In this document: positions 10,242-18,656 of the stretch, one piece after another | Numbering within the stretch: position 1 is the first letter of the stretch | Layout of the letters: the number at the start of each line of letters is the position of its first letter | Assembly: GCA_964540815.1 (NCBI GenBank) | Contig: CAZIOH010000015.1 | Coordinates: forward strand, 1 to 64,000 | Reading direction: 5' to 3' | DNA: 64,000 bases | From: CAZIOH01 sp964540815 | GTDB lineage: Bacteria; Myxococcota_A; Polyangia; Fen-1088 | Translations under genes and position numbers: made by a program | Notes under the pieces: generated by a model | Database searches by the model: none | Told to the model about the DNA's origin: nothing | Seen by the model: only the letters and a program-made list of their open reading frames with translations

Positions 10242-10964
10242 TCACTTCACGAGGCGGAGCTGGGGCTTGCGTCGCCGCCGCGGACCATTCACGGCCTCCG
10301 CGCCGCCGCTGCCGGCCAGCGACGACGCGACCTGCTCCACGTCGAGATCCGGCACGGCGCCTGGGTCAGGCAGCACGACCTCGAGCGGAACGGAGCGCAG
10401 CGTCCGCCTCGGAGATGCGGGCGGCTGGGGCAGCGCACCCGCGGAGCCCTTCCTGTTGTCAGGCTTGCCCTCGGGCCCTCCCCCGAAGGTCTCCGGGAGC
10501 TCGCCCATCAGCTCGGACCCGTCGGGTGCGGACATCGCGGCGTCCTCGACGGCATCGCCGACGGTCGACGCCAGCTGGCCTCGGGGGCCCGCACCGGCGA
10601 TCTCCGGCTCGCCGTCGGCGCGGGCAGGGACGATGGCCACGTCGCTCGGGACGTCATCGGGATAGAGAACCCCACGACCATCGTCGGTGGCGATGACGTA
10701 GACGGCGGGCCATGGCACGAAGGTCTGGTGCGGGGTCCGCGAGAAGGAGAGGGTGGCCCGCACGCCGCTGTCATCCACCACCAGATCCGTGATGGGTATC
10801 GGCAGGTCGATCCCATACTGCAGGACGAGGTGGGCATCCGCCTTCAAGTGCGCGGGCACGACCACCCCCTCTCGACGCGCGTCGAGATGAAGCGACGGCC
10901 GTCCCTCCTGCAGGAGCGCCAGGAAGGCTTGGTGTTTGGAGGGCGGATCGAGAGAGGCCATCAT
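10242..10964 (-). CDS. sspB: SspB-type ClpXP adaptor protein
   Basis: SspB binds ssrA-tagged or other substrates and tethers them to ClpX for degradation. The 240-residue product has an N-terminal SspB core (about 10-115): LLQEGRPSLHLDARREGVVVPAHL, then LVLQYGIDLPIPITDLVVDDSGV and HQTFVPWPAVYVI. A disordered linker of about 100 residues follows, and the chain ends in RKPQLRLVK, very close to the known C-terminal ClpX-binding module of SspB (LRVVK type). Both functional ends are therefore visible. The linker is much longer than in E. coli. Convergent with the patatin gene, 6 bp apart. ATG 10961 is an equally good start. Confidence 0.85.
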   Translation of the reverse strand: MMASLDPPSKHQAFLALLQEGRPSLHLDARREGVVVPAHLKADAHLVLQYGIDLPIPITDLVVDDSGVRATLSFSRTPHQTFVPWPAVYVIATDDGRGVLYPDDVPSDVAIVPARADGEPEIAGAGPRGQLASTVGDAVEDAAMSAPDGSELMGELPETFGGGPEGKPDNRKGSAGALPQPPASPRRTLRSVPLEVVLPDPGAVPDLDVEQVASSLAGSGGAEAVNGPRRRRKPQLRLVK

Positions 10965-11218
10965 TACCTGCGCTTGTCCTGCACTGGTTTCCGTGCTCGT
11001 TGCGTGCGCTTCGTTGCCGGATGCTGTCTGCTTGCTTGAGCGTCGTTGGGTCGTCGGACTCCCGTGAACCCTGGAGCGGAATCCCGGAGAATTGGAGGCA
11101 ATAGTTGTACTTCATTCCCGAAGACCGAACAAATGCGACCTTCTAGAATCGTCCGCACCGAAAAAGTCAGCCCCGTTTCCTATCCCTTCGGAAAAATTGC
11201 GATACCCTTTCCCGCCAG

Positions 11219-12244
11219 ATGAACCGTTCTCCGTTCGCGCCCCCCCCCGGCGCCGCTGCCCGTTTTCCCTCGGGCTGGCGGGCGCGTCTGGCGCGCGATC
11301 CTTTACCCAATCTGCTGCGCGAAGGACCGCCTTCGCTGTCGGCACGGATCCGGCGGGAGCTGATCGATGACGACGAGGCGCCGCGAGACGGCGAGGTGCT
11401 GGCGTTCCCGGATGTGAAGGCCTTTCTCAAGAAGCAGACCAAGAAGGGAGACTTTCCCGCCAAGCCCGCCGAGAAGGCCCTCGGGAACGACCGCTTCGCG
11501 AGCACGCTCGCCACCTGCCGCGCGCTCGAGCGGCTGGCGGAGCTCGGCCTCGGCTCGGAGCAGCCCGCGGTGATGTCGGCGGCCGAGTTCGTGCTCGAGA
11601 CCCAGGCCAAGGACGGTGGAATCGCCGCCCTCGCGATCGGCGAGAAGAAGGAGGACAAGGCCAAGATGGTCGCCGTGCACTTTCAGGGGTGGGCGCTGGC
11701 CGCCCTGTGCAGGGTCGGCCTCGACGGCGACGAGCGGGTGGCCGAGGGGTTCAAGTTCCTCCTGCAGTGGCGGCAAGCAGATGGCGGCTGGGCCTGGCGA
11801 GGCGTGCGCTGCGACTCCTCGGCCCGTCCGTCGAGCCACCTCATCACCGGCATGGCGCTGCGGGCCTTCGCGGCCTCTCCCTCGCGGCGAACCTCTCGCG
11901 AGGCGCGGCGGGCCGCCGAGCTGCTGGCCACCCGGTTCCTGCAGCCGGATCGCTATCCCGATCGCAAGGCCCCCATCTACTGGGAGCAGCTGTCGGAGCC
12001 GCGCTTCTACGTCGACATGCTGGACGCGCTCGACACGGTCACGTCGGTGGGGCTCGGCAAGGAGAACTCGGGGGTGCGCACCGCGGAGGCCTACGTGCGC
12101 GGCCGGCAATCACCCGACGGGCTGTGGTATCCCGGGGCCCCGCCCGCGCCGGGAGCACCCAAGGCGAACCCGACGCCGAAGGAGAAGGAGGCCGCACGCT
12201 GGTTGACGGTCCGGGCGCTCTCGGTCCTGAGACGCGTCAACTGA
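11219..12244 (+). CDS. Alpha/alpha-toroid (prenyltransferase/squalene-cyclase-like repeat) protein
   Basis: Unnamed 341-residue protein. It contains repeats of the terpene-cyclase/prenyltransferase toroid type: FVLETQAKDGGIAA, FLLQWRQADGGWAW and YVRGRQSPDGLWYPG, each with the Q..DGxW core, separated by helix pairs. No DxDD or DCTAE cyclase motif is visible, so catalysis as a terpene cyclase is not supported; such folds also serve as binding scaffolds. There is no signal peptide. Its stop overlaps the convergent dynamin-TPR gene by 8 bp. The 254-bp gap upstream (10965-11218) holds AT-richer sequence but no clear promoter. Confidence 0.6.
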   Translation: MNRSPFAPPPGAAARFPSGWRARLARDPLPNLLREGPPSLSARIRRELIDDDEAPRDGEVLAFPDVKAFLKKQTKKGDFPAKPAEKALGNDRFASTLATCRALERLAELGLGSEQPAVMSAAEFVLETQAKDGGIAALAIGEKKEDKAKMVAVHFQGWALAALCRVGLDGDERVAEGFKFLLQWRQADGGWAWRGVRCDSSARPSSHLITGMALRAFAASPSRRTSREARRAAELLATRFLQPDRYPDRKAPIYWEQLSEPRFYVDMLDALDTVTSVGLGKENSGVRTAEAYVRGRQSPDGLWYPGAPPAPGAPKANPTPKEKEAARWLTVRALSVLRRVN

Positions 12245-15101
12245 GGGCGGGCGGAGCTCCGTCTCCGTCAATCGCGCCCACCAATCCCGCCCAGACGATC
12301 GCCATCTCTCGCGCGAGGGCGGCGAGGGGTCGTTCGAGCCACTCCTCGAGCGCCAGGAGCTCGAGCTCGACGTCGCCGCGGGTGGTGGCGGCCGCGCCTT
12401 GCGCGCGCGCGAAGACCTCGCCGAGGCGGTGCGCGAGGGGCTGGAAGAGCCCGAGATCGGGGTTGGGGGCGTGGGTGGCGAGCGCGGCCCCGATCGCCGG
12501 GAGCTCGAGCCGAAGGCGGGGCAAGTCCACCCGCAGGAACAACGCCGCCACTCCTTCGAGGTAGCCCCGCACGTAGGCCTCGAAGCCGGCGCTCACGCCC
12601 CCGATCGCCTCGAGCAGCGCCGACCGCGTGGCCGTCCCCACCACCTCGGGGGCCGCCCGGGCCAGGGCGCGCAATCGTCCCACGGTGGCCGCGGCGGCTT
12701 CGCCGACCGCGTCGTCGAGCAGCTCGGCCAGCGCCGCTTCGCTGGCGGTCTCGACCTCGTGCTCGGCGAAGGGCCAGGCCCCCGGACGCACGAACTCGCG
12801 CACGTCGGCCGCGGTCGCGCGCATCGCGCGCTCGATGCGGGCCCGCAGCGCCACGCGCTCGGCGTCCATGGCCGAGCCGAGCTCGGTCTCGAGCGCGCGC
12901 AGCCCTGCGACCTCGCGCCCGGTGTGCTCGAGGCGTTCCTGCCCGCGGCGGCGCGCCCCGGCCGCCAAGGCCTCGGCCTCGCCGGTGAAGCGGCGCAAGG
13001 CCGACAGCGCGGTGGTCTGCTTGAGCAGCCGCGCCCGGCCCAGGAACAATCCATCAAGAGCGTTCTGAACCTCGGCCAGGCCACCCTGCGCGCCGGCGTC
13101 CGCCGATCCGCCCGGAGGCGGGAGCGCGCCATCCCTCCGTGAGAACGGCCCCTGGGGATCGACCGTCGCCGTCCGCTGGGCCTGGCGCGCCAGGCGGGCC
13201 GAAAAGGGCACCAGCCGCGCCAGCCGATCGCCGAGCGTCCGCCGGGTGTGGGCCAGGACCTCATCGATCTCGGCCGGGGTCGCGCCGTCGACCTTGTTGA
13301 CCACCCCCAGCACCTGCTTGCCCGCCCCGTGCAGGAGCTCGAGGGCCGCCCGCTCGCTGGCCTTGGCGGCCTGCCCGAAGGAGAACACCCAGACCACCGC
13401 GTCGGCCTCGTTGACGAAGGCGCGTGCCACCTGCTCGTGCTCGGGGCGCAGCGAATTGAGCCCCGGGGTGTCGACGATCTCGATGTGGCGCAACGACTCG
13501 GCGCCGGAGTACACCTCGATGGCCCGGACGCGCACCGCCTCCTCGTCGTCGAGCCCCCCGAGGTAGCTGGTGAGCTCCTCGGGCAGCAGATCGCGAACCC
13601 TCCCGTCCTGGAACCGCACCCGCCCGCCGCCGCCCGGTCCGTAGCGCAGGATGTTGATGGTGGCGGTGGTCGGGGTGACCCCAACCCGGGCCACGTCGTC
13701 ACCGGCCAGGGCGTTCACGAACGAAGATTTGCCCGCGTTGAACTCGCCCATGACCGCCACCAGCAGTGGGCGGTCGTAGGCCTCGACGGCCCGCGCGAGC
13801 GGCAACGCCAGGGACATGAGCGGGATCGCGGAGGAGACGGAGAACGGCGCGCGGATGGGATCGGAGGCGAAGTCACGGGCCCAGGTCAGAAGGCCGAAGA
13901 CACCCGCGACCGAAGAAGGGGCGCTCGGCGCGAGCGCGCCGAGGGCGAACCGGCGGGCGGCTTCGCCCGGCCCGAGCCGGGCCAGTTCGAGGATCTCGGG
14001 GACCGTGGCCACGCCCGCCCGCAGCGCCCGCGCCGCGGAGTATCCCGGATCGGTTGCCTGCCCATGTTCGAGCGCCTCGTCGAGGGCCCCCGGATCGCCG
14101 AGGCCGAGCGCGATGGCCAACCAGCGCGCGAACGGGGGCGACTCCCCGAGCTCGGCGAGCCGCCGCGCCGCTTGCCGGGCGGCGGGGAACGCGCCCGCCC
14201 CGAGGGAGAGCTCGCACAGGACCGCGAGGCTCTCGGGGCGGGTCGGGTGCGCCGCGGCCGCGGCGGCCGCCACGCGAAGCGCGCCCGCCCGGTCGCCGAG
14301 CTGCGCCAGCCGCCGGGCCAGCGCGGCCTCGACCGAGACGGCCGAGGCCGCCGGCAAGGGGGAGCGCGCGGCCGCCTCGCGCAGCAGGGCGAGCGCCGGA
14401 TCCGCGTCCCGGGCCGCCTCGAAATCGACCGGAGGCTCGGCCTCGCAGGGCCGGCGGGCGGTCACCTTGGCCTCGGCGGCCTCGATGAGCGGCTCGACGC
14501 CGCCGCCTGGCAGCCGCGCGGCCCGGACCAACCAATCCGCACCTTCCAGATCGCCCCCGGCCAGCAGCGCCCTCCCGAGCGCGGCCACCGCGCGCGGCTC
14601 CTGCGGGGCTTGCTCGACGCTTCGCCGGAGCTCGCGGATGGCCTTGGTGGGCTGACCGAGGCGGGCATACACCGCCCCGAGCCCCAGGCGGACACGCAGC
14701 CGCGCGTCGGCGTCGGCGTCGGGGAGGGTCGAGGCCCGGCGAAAGGCGTCCCGGGCGGGCTCCCAGCGCGCGAGCTCGGCCAGGGTCTCGCCGAGGCCGA
14801 TCCAGGCGCTGGCCCGCCGCGATTCGAGCGCCACCACCCGCCCAAAGTCCGCGATGGCGCCCTCGCGATCACCCGCCAGACGGCGGAGCTCACCCCGCGC
14901 CTCGAGCGGCGCCACCGCCTTCGGCTGGCGGCTCACCTGCTCGGTCAGCCGAGCGAGCGCCTGGTCGAGCTCACCGGCGGTGGCCAGGTCCCGCGCCTGT
15001 CGCAGATCCTCGGCCGCCTCATCGACGGCGGCGCGCTCGGCGTCGGCGCGCGGCGCCACCAGCTCGTCCAGGGTCCCCGCGATGCGCTCCAGAATTCCCA
15101 T
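12237..15101 (-). CDS. Bacterial dynamin-like GTPase with N-terminal TPR-like repeats
   Basis: A 954-residue protein. Residues about 30-400 are tetratricopeptide-like helical repeats (for example AVAPLEARGELRRLAGDREGA). A dynamin-type GTPase follows: P-loop GEFNAGKSS (452-460), switch I Thr in TPTTAT, DTPG (544-547) and NKVD (602-605). After the G domain come about 300 residues of long helices, as in dynamin stalks. No obvious membrane paddle is seen. ATG 15101 is preferred because GAGGG lies 7 bases upstream; GTG 15119 is the alternative. It starts 37 bp after the stop of another dynamin-like gene and is presumably co-transcribed with it. Paired unequal dynamins often form hetero-oligomers on membranes. 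Confidence 0.85.
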   Translation of the reverse strand: MGILERIAGTLDELVAPRADAERAAVDEAAEDLRQARDLATAGELDQALARLTEQVSRQPKAVAPLEARGELRRLAGDREGAIADFGRVVALESRRASAWIGLGETLAELARWEPARDAFRRASTLPDADADARLRVRLGLGAVYARLGQPTKAIRELRRSVEQAPQEPRAVAALGRALLAGGDLEGADWLVRAARLPGGGVEPLIEAAEAKVTARRPCEAEPPVDFEAARDADPALALLREAAARSPLPAASAVSVEAALARRLAQLGDRAGALRVAAAAAAAHPTRPESLAVLCELSLGAGAFPAARQAARRLAELGESPPFARWLAIALGLGDPGALDEALEHGQATDPGYSAARALRAGVATVPEILELARLGPGEAARRFALGALAPSAPSSVAGVFGLLTWARDFASDPIRAPFSVSSAIPLMSLALPLARAVEAYDRPLLVAVMGEFNAGKSSFVNALAGDDVARVGVTPTTATINILRYGPGGGGRVRFQDGRVRDLLPEELTSYLGGLDDEEAVRVRAIEVYSGAESLRHIEIVDTPGLNSLRPEHEQVARAFVNEADAVVWVFSFGQAAKASERAALELLHGAGKQVLGVVNKVDGATPAEIDEVLAHTRRTLGDRLARLVPFSARLARQAQRTATVDPQGPFSRRDGALPPPGGSADAGAQGGLAEVQNALDGLFLGRARLLKQTTALSALRRFTGEAEALAAGARRRGQERLEHTGREVAGLRALETELGSAMDAERVALRARIERAMRATAADVREFVRPGAWPFAEHEVETASEAALAELLDDAVGEAAAATVGRLRALARAAPEVVGTATRSALLEAIGGVSAGFEAYVRGYLEGVAALFLRVDLPRLRLELPAIGAALATHAPNPDLGLFQPLAHRLGEVFARAQGAAATTRGDVELELLALEEWLERPLAALAREMAIVWAGLVGAIDGDGAPPALS

Positions 15102-15138
15102 GTGTGTCCCTCGCGACACTCGCCGCCGAGCGGGTTCC

Positions 15139-17085
15139 TCAGGTCGACCAGATCGCCTGGCGGATCTCGGCGATGCGCTCGTCGATGGCCTTGAGCTCGG
15201 CGAGCATCGTTGCGGTCGGGGTTGCAGTCGTGGTCGCGGTTGCGGCTCCGGTCGTGGCTGCGCTCCGGTCCGCCTCGCCCGAGGCCACCGCGACCGGCGC
15301 CTGGCCCTCGGCGAGGCGCCGCCTTTCGACCAGGGCGGCGTCGAGGACCTCGGCGATGCCGCGCACCAGGGCCTCGCCCGCCTGGCCCACGAACTCGTTC
15401 AGGCGTGCGGCGAACGTATCGATGGCCGCGTCGAGATTGGTGCCGAGGAGGGCCGCCGCCCGATCGATGGACGCCGGGGCCCGGGCCTTGGCCTCGGCCT
15501 GGATCTCCCTGCCAATCTTGCCGCGAAAGACGAGCGCGAGCAGCGGCGCCGCCAGGGTCAAGATGCCGCCCACCAGGTTGTTCACGAAGAGGAACAGGGT
15601 GGTCCCGACCGCCCCCAGCGCGAACACCGAAGCGTCGTACTTGAAGGTGTCGACCACCAGCTCCACCCGGGTCTGGGCCGGCCCGAGCTCCGCCGAGACC
15701 GCCGCCGCCACCTGCTCGACGTTCTCGTTGGCCACCTCGATGATGGCCTCGGCCAGCCGCTCGAGCTCGGCCGAGATCCGCTCGCCCTCCTGCTCGAGCC
15801 AGGCCTTCCAGGTGTCCTGCACGAAGAAGGACAGGTAGCGGCGCACGTCGTGCCCCTCGACCTTGTCGATCTCGCCCGGCAAGGTGGCTCGAAACTCGGC
15901 CGCGAAGGCCGCCAGATCCTGGCGGACCCGGGCCTTGAGCGCCGCGGTCTCGGCGGCCACCTTCTCGACCGCGGCGTCGAGCCCGCGCTGTCCGCTCCGC
16001 AGACGCAATTTCGCACGCGCAATCCGCTCTTCGAGCTCCGGCAGCGGCAGCTCGAGCGAGCGCCGGCGCATCTCCAGGCTCTGGCGCACGAAGGACGACA
16101 GGCGGGCCGCATCGCCGAGGGCGTGATCGAGCAGCAGGCGGCGCCGATCGGTGCCGACCGTCAGCCCGAGCTGGGCCCGCAGGGCCGCGAACCCCGAGGC
16201 CTGACGATCCCCGCCGAGCTCCTTGCGGGACGAGACCGGGAAGATCAGCGGCTCGGCCACGATGCGCCCGAGGTGGAGCCGAGCGAACCGCAGGGTCTCC
16301 TCCAGCTCGGCGGCGTCGAGCAGGTCGGCCTTGGCGACCACGAAGATCAGGCGCTCGCGCGACGAGCGGAGGATGCGCTCCTCGAGGAACTGCCGCTCCG
16401 AGGCGGTCAGGATCTGGGTGGCGTCGAGCAGGAAGAGCGCGGCGTCGGAGCGCGGGATGTATCCGTAGGTGATGTCGGCGCGCTGCTCGTTGATGTCGTT
16501 GACCCCGGGGGTGTCGACGATGGTGAGCTGGTCCTGCAGCAGCGGCACCGGCAGGTGCAGGTCGATGTGGTGGACCTCGCCCCCCGTGCGCGCCGGAGCC
16601 CCATCGGGCGTGCGCGGCGGCGACCCGTTCGTCTCCTGGGCAGCGGGCTCGGTTTCGGCCAGGCCCTCCACGGTCGCCCACTCGGCCAGCCGCTCGGGAT
16701 CGATCGGGCGTCGCTCGCCCGACTGGAAGACCACCGAGGCCCCCTTGGTCGCGCCGTAGGAGAGGTGGGTGAGGATCGCGGTGGTGGGGGTGATGCCGGT
16801 GGGCAAGATCGCCTGCCCGACCAGGGCGTTCACGAAGGTCGACTTGCCGTGGTTGAACTCCCCCAGCACCACCAGCGAGAAGCGCTCCTCGTCGAGCTTG
16901 GGGATGCGGGCCCCGCGGATGTCGTGGGCCACCGAGTCGAGGCCCACGCCGAGGGCGGCGTCGGCCAGCCGCTCGAGGATCTCGCGGATGGCGCGCTTGC
17001 GTTCCTCCGGGGTGAGCCCGACCGGCGATGCCGTCGCGGATCCCGTCGCCGTCGCCGTCGTCTCCTCGCCGCCAGCGCCGGTCAC
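15139..17085 (-). CDS. Bacterial dynamin-like GTPase with membrane-inserting segment
   Basis: A 648-residue protein with the dynamin GTPase core: P-loop GEFNHGKST (75-83), TPTTA switch I, DTPG (191-194), and AKAD in place of NKxD as the base-recognition motif. The G domain contains a Pro/Thr-rich insert (about 143-170). A strongly hydrophobic hairpin (about 485-520, VGTTLFLFVNNLVGG and ILTLAAPLLALVF) resembles the membrane paddle of bacterial dynamins. Hexamer-repeat-derived Ala/Thr tracts lie near the N-terminus (ATATGSATAS) and before the C-terminal helix (ATATTTATPTAT). GTG 17085 overlaps the stop of the M48 gene by 4 bp (GTGA), which decides the start and implies coupling. Confidence 0.88.
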   Translation of the reverse strand: MTGAGGEETTATATGSATASPVGLTPEERKRAIREILERLADAALGVGLDSVAHDIRGARIPKLDEERFSLVVLGEFNHGKSTFVNALVGQAILPTGITPTTAILTHLSYGATKGASVVFQSGERRPIDPERLAEWATVEGLAETEPAAQETNGSPPRTPDGAPARTGGEVHHIDLHLPVPLLQDQLTIVDTPGVNDINEQRADITYGYIPRSDAALFLLDATQILTASERQFLEERILRSSRERLIFVVAKADLLDAAELEETLRFARLHLGRIVAEPLIFPVSSRKELGGDRQASGFAALRAQLGLTVGTDRRRLLLDHALGDAARLSSFVRQSLEMRRRSLELPLPELEERIARAKLRLRSGQRGLDAAVEKVAAETAALKARVRQDLAAFAAEFRATLPGEIDKVEGHDVRRYLSFFVQDTWKAWLEQEGERISAELERLAEAIIEVANENVEQVAAAVSAELGPAQTRVELVVDTFKYDASVFALGAVGTTLFLFVNNLVGGILTLAAPLLALVFRGKIGREIQAEAKARAPASIDRAAALLGTNLDAAIDTFAARLNEFVGQAGEALVRGIAEVLDAALVERRRLAEGQAPVAVASGEADRSAATTGAATATTTATPTATMLAELKAIDERIAEIRQAIWST

Positions 17086-18032
17086 GAGAACACCGCCAGG
17101 ATCGCGGCCACCTTGGCGTCGCACTCCTCCTTGGACAGGCCGGCCGGCCCGGTGGCCGCGCCGGCGCCCGAACCGGCGGCCCCCGTGCGACCGCCGGTCC
17201 CCCCCAGGCCGTGCCCCATCCCCAGGCTGCGATAGAAGGTGGTGTCCGCGAAGATCCGCAGCGCCGCGATCCGCTTCGGCAGGTACGGGTGGGTCCGCCC
17301 GAGCTCGTCGAAGCGCCCGGCGCCCCGCGACTCGTCGAGCTGCTTCAGGTACTCGTCGAGGTTGACCTCGGAGTAGAGCTTCCGCGAGCCGAGGGCCAGC
17401 TTCACCAGGCACCCCACCGACGCGTCGAGATCGCGGGTGCACAGCAGCCCGGCCCGATCGCAGGTGATCTCCGCCCGCCGGGCCCAGCCGTTCAGCGCCA
17501 GGACCGCGGGTCGCGCCCCCCAGCGCAAGAGCGTGTTGCCGGCCCGGGTCAGCAGGTAGAGCGTGGTCATGTAGACCGCGTGGTCGTTCTGGATGTGGCC
17601 ACACTCGTGGCCGATGACGTCGAGGAGCTCGAGCTCCGACAGGTGATCGACCAGCGCCGCGTTCAGCACGATGCAGGCGTCGTCGGTGGTCCCGAAGGTG
17701 TGCGCGTTCAGCGATCCGATGTTGGGCGACACGTAGACCGTCGGGACCGGGATCTGCAGGATCTCGGCGCACTTGACCGCCAGCCCGTGCAGGTTGGGAA
17801 ATTGCTTGTCCGAGACCTTCACCGAGGTGCCGAGCAGCCGGTTGCGCTCGACCGTTTGCCAGAAGCGAACCGCCGCCTCCACCGCGAGGGTGACTGGCCG
17901 GATGCGCCCGAGGGCTTGCCTGATCTTGAGATCGCCGCTGTAGGAGTAGGCGGCGCCCTCTCGGGAGCGGGCAGATTCGGCCCCCTTGCGGGCCGCCACA
18001 TAACGCGAGAACGAAAGGTCGACGTTCGCCAT
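17082..18032 (-). CDS. M48-family zinc metallopeptidase without membrane anchor
   Basis: A 316-residue protein with the zinc motif HECGH (142-146) in VIGHECGHIQNDHAVY and a downstream acidic ligand region RRAEITCDRAG (Glu about 180), the M48 arrangement. An N-terminal signal or the transmembrane helices of HtpX are not evident; the segment after HExxH is only mildly hydrophobic, so a soluble or membrane-peripheral cytoplasmic enzyme is likely. The tail (about 270-300) is Gly/Ala-rich. It is first in an operon with two dynamin-like GTPases (4-bp overlap with the next gene), suggesting a proteolytic component of a membrane-remodelling system. Divergent from tadA across 102 bp. Confidence 0.85.
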   Translation of the reverse strand: MANVDLSFSRYVAARKGAESARSREGAAYSYSGDLKIRQALGRIRPVTLAVEAAVRFWQTVERNRLLGTSVKVSDKQFPNLHGLAVKCAEILQIPVPTVYVSPNIGSLNAHTFGTTDDACIVLNAALVDHLSELELLDVIGHECGHIQNDHAVYMTTLYLLTRAGNTLLRWGARPAVLALNGWARRAEITCDRAGLLCTRDLDASVGCLVKLALGSRKLYSEVNLDEYLKQLDESRGAGRFDELGRTHPYLPKRIAALRIFADTTFYRSLGMGHGLGGTGGRTGAAGSGAGAATGPAGLSKEECDAKVAAILAVFS

Positions 18033-18134
18033 GGGGGAGCGCGTCTAGGATACAGCCGGTTTGGCGTTCGCGCCGGCCTCGCGCACCGAGGGCATCGACT
18101 TTGTGGGCGGGGTGGGACATACAATAGCCGCTCG

Positions 18135-18656
18135 ATGAGCAGCGCCGCGCCCTTGCCCATTCCCGAGGCCGAAATTCCCGAAGCGAACGTGCCCCTCGGG
18201 GAGGCCGAGCTCGGGTTCATGCGCCAGGCGCTCGGCGCCGCCGAGCAGGCCGCGGGCCGGGGCGAGGTCCCGGTCGGCGCCGTGGTGGTGGTCGACGGCG
18301 CCGTGCTGGCGGTGGCGCACAACGAGCGCGAGACCGGGAACGACCCCACCGCCCATGCCGAGGTGGTGGCGCTCCGCCGGGCGGCCGCCACCCTCGGGAG
18401 CTGGCGCCTCACCGGGGCCGATCTCTTCGTGACCATGGAGCCCTGTCCGATGTGCGCGGGGGCCATGGTGAACGCGCGCATCCGCCGCGTGTATTACGGC
18501 TGCCACGATCCCAAGGCCGGCGCGGTCCGCTCGCTCTACCAGCTGCTCGACGATCGGCGCCTCAACCACCGGGTCGACGTGGTGCCCGGGGTCCTCGGCG
18601 CCGAGTCCGCGGCCTTGCTCAAGGCCTTCTTCGAGCGCCTGCGGCGCCGCGACTGA
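18135..18656 (+). CDS. tadA: tRNA-specific adenosine-34 deaminase
   Basis: Converts A34 to inosine in tRNA-Arg(ACG), using zinc. The 173-residue product has the cytidine-deaminase-type motifs HAEV (His74, catalytic Glu76) and PCPMCAGAM (Cys104, Cys107), plus VNARIRRVYYGCHDPKAGA. An N-terminal tail of about 22 residues precedes the core. ATG 18135 is the first start after the divergent M48 promoter region. Its last 121 bp are also read antisense by the C-terminal tail of mutM. Confidence 0.95.
   Translation: MSSAAPLPIPEAEIPEANVPLGEAELGFMRQALGAAEQAAGRGEVPVGAVVVVDGAVLAVAHNERETGNDPTAHAEVVALRRAAATLGSWRLTGADLFVTMEPCPMCAGAMVNARIRRVYYGCHDPKAGAVRSLYQLLDDRRLNHRVDVVPGVLGAESAALLKAFFERLRRRD

Noticed and set aside
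13248..15194. 648-residue plus-strand frame opposite the dynamin-TPR gene
   Set aside because: Antisense shadow; the minus strand has the P-loop, DTPG and NKVD motifs.
17082..18120. Long N-terminal extension of the second dynamin over the M48 gene
   Set aside because: The GTGA overlap at 17082-17085 and absence of homologous residues upstream fix the start at 17085.
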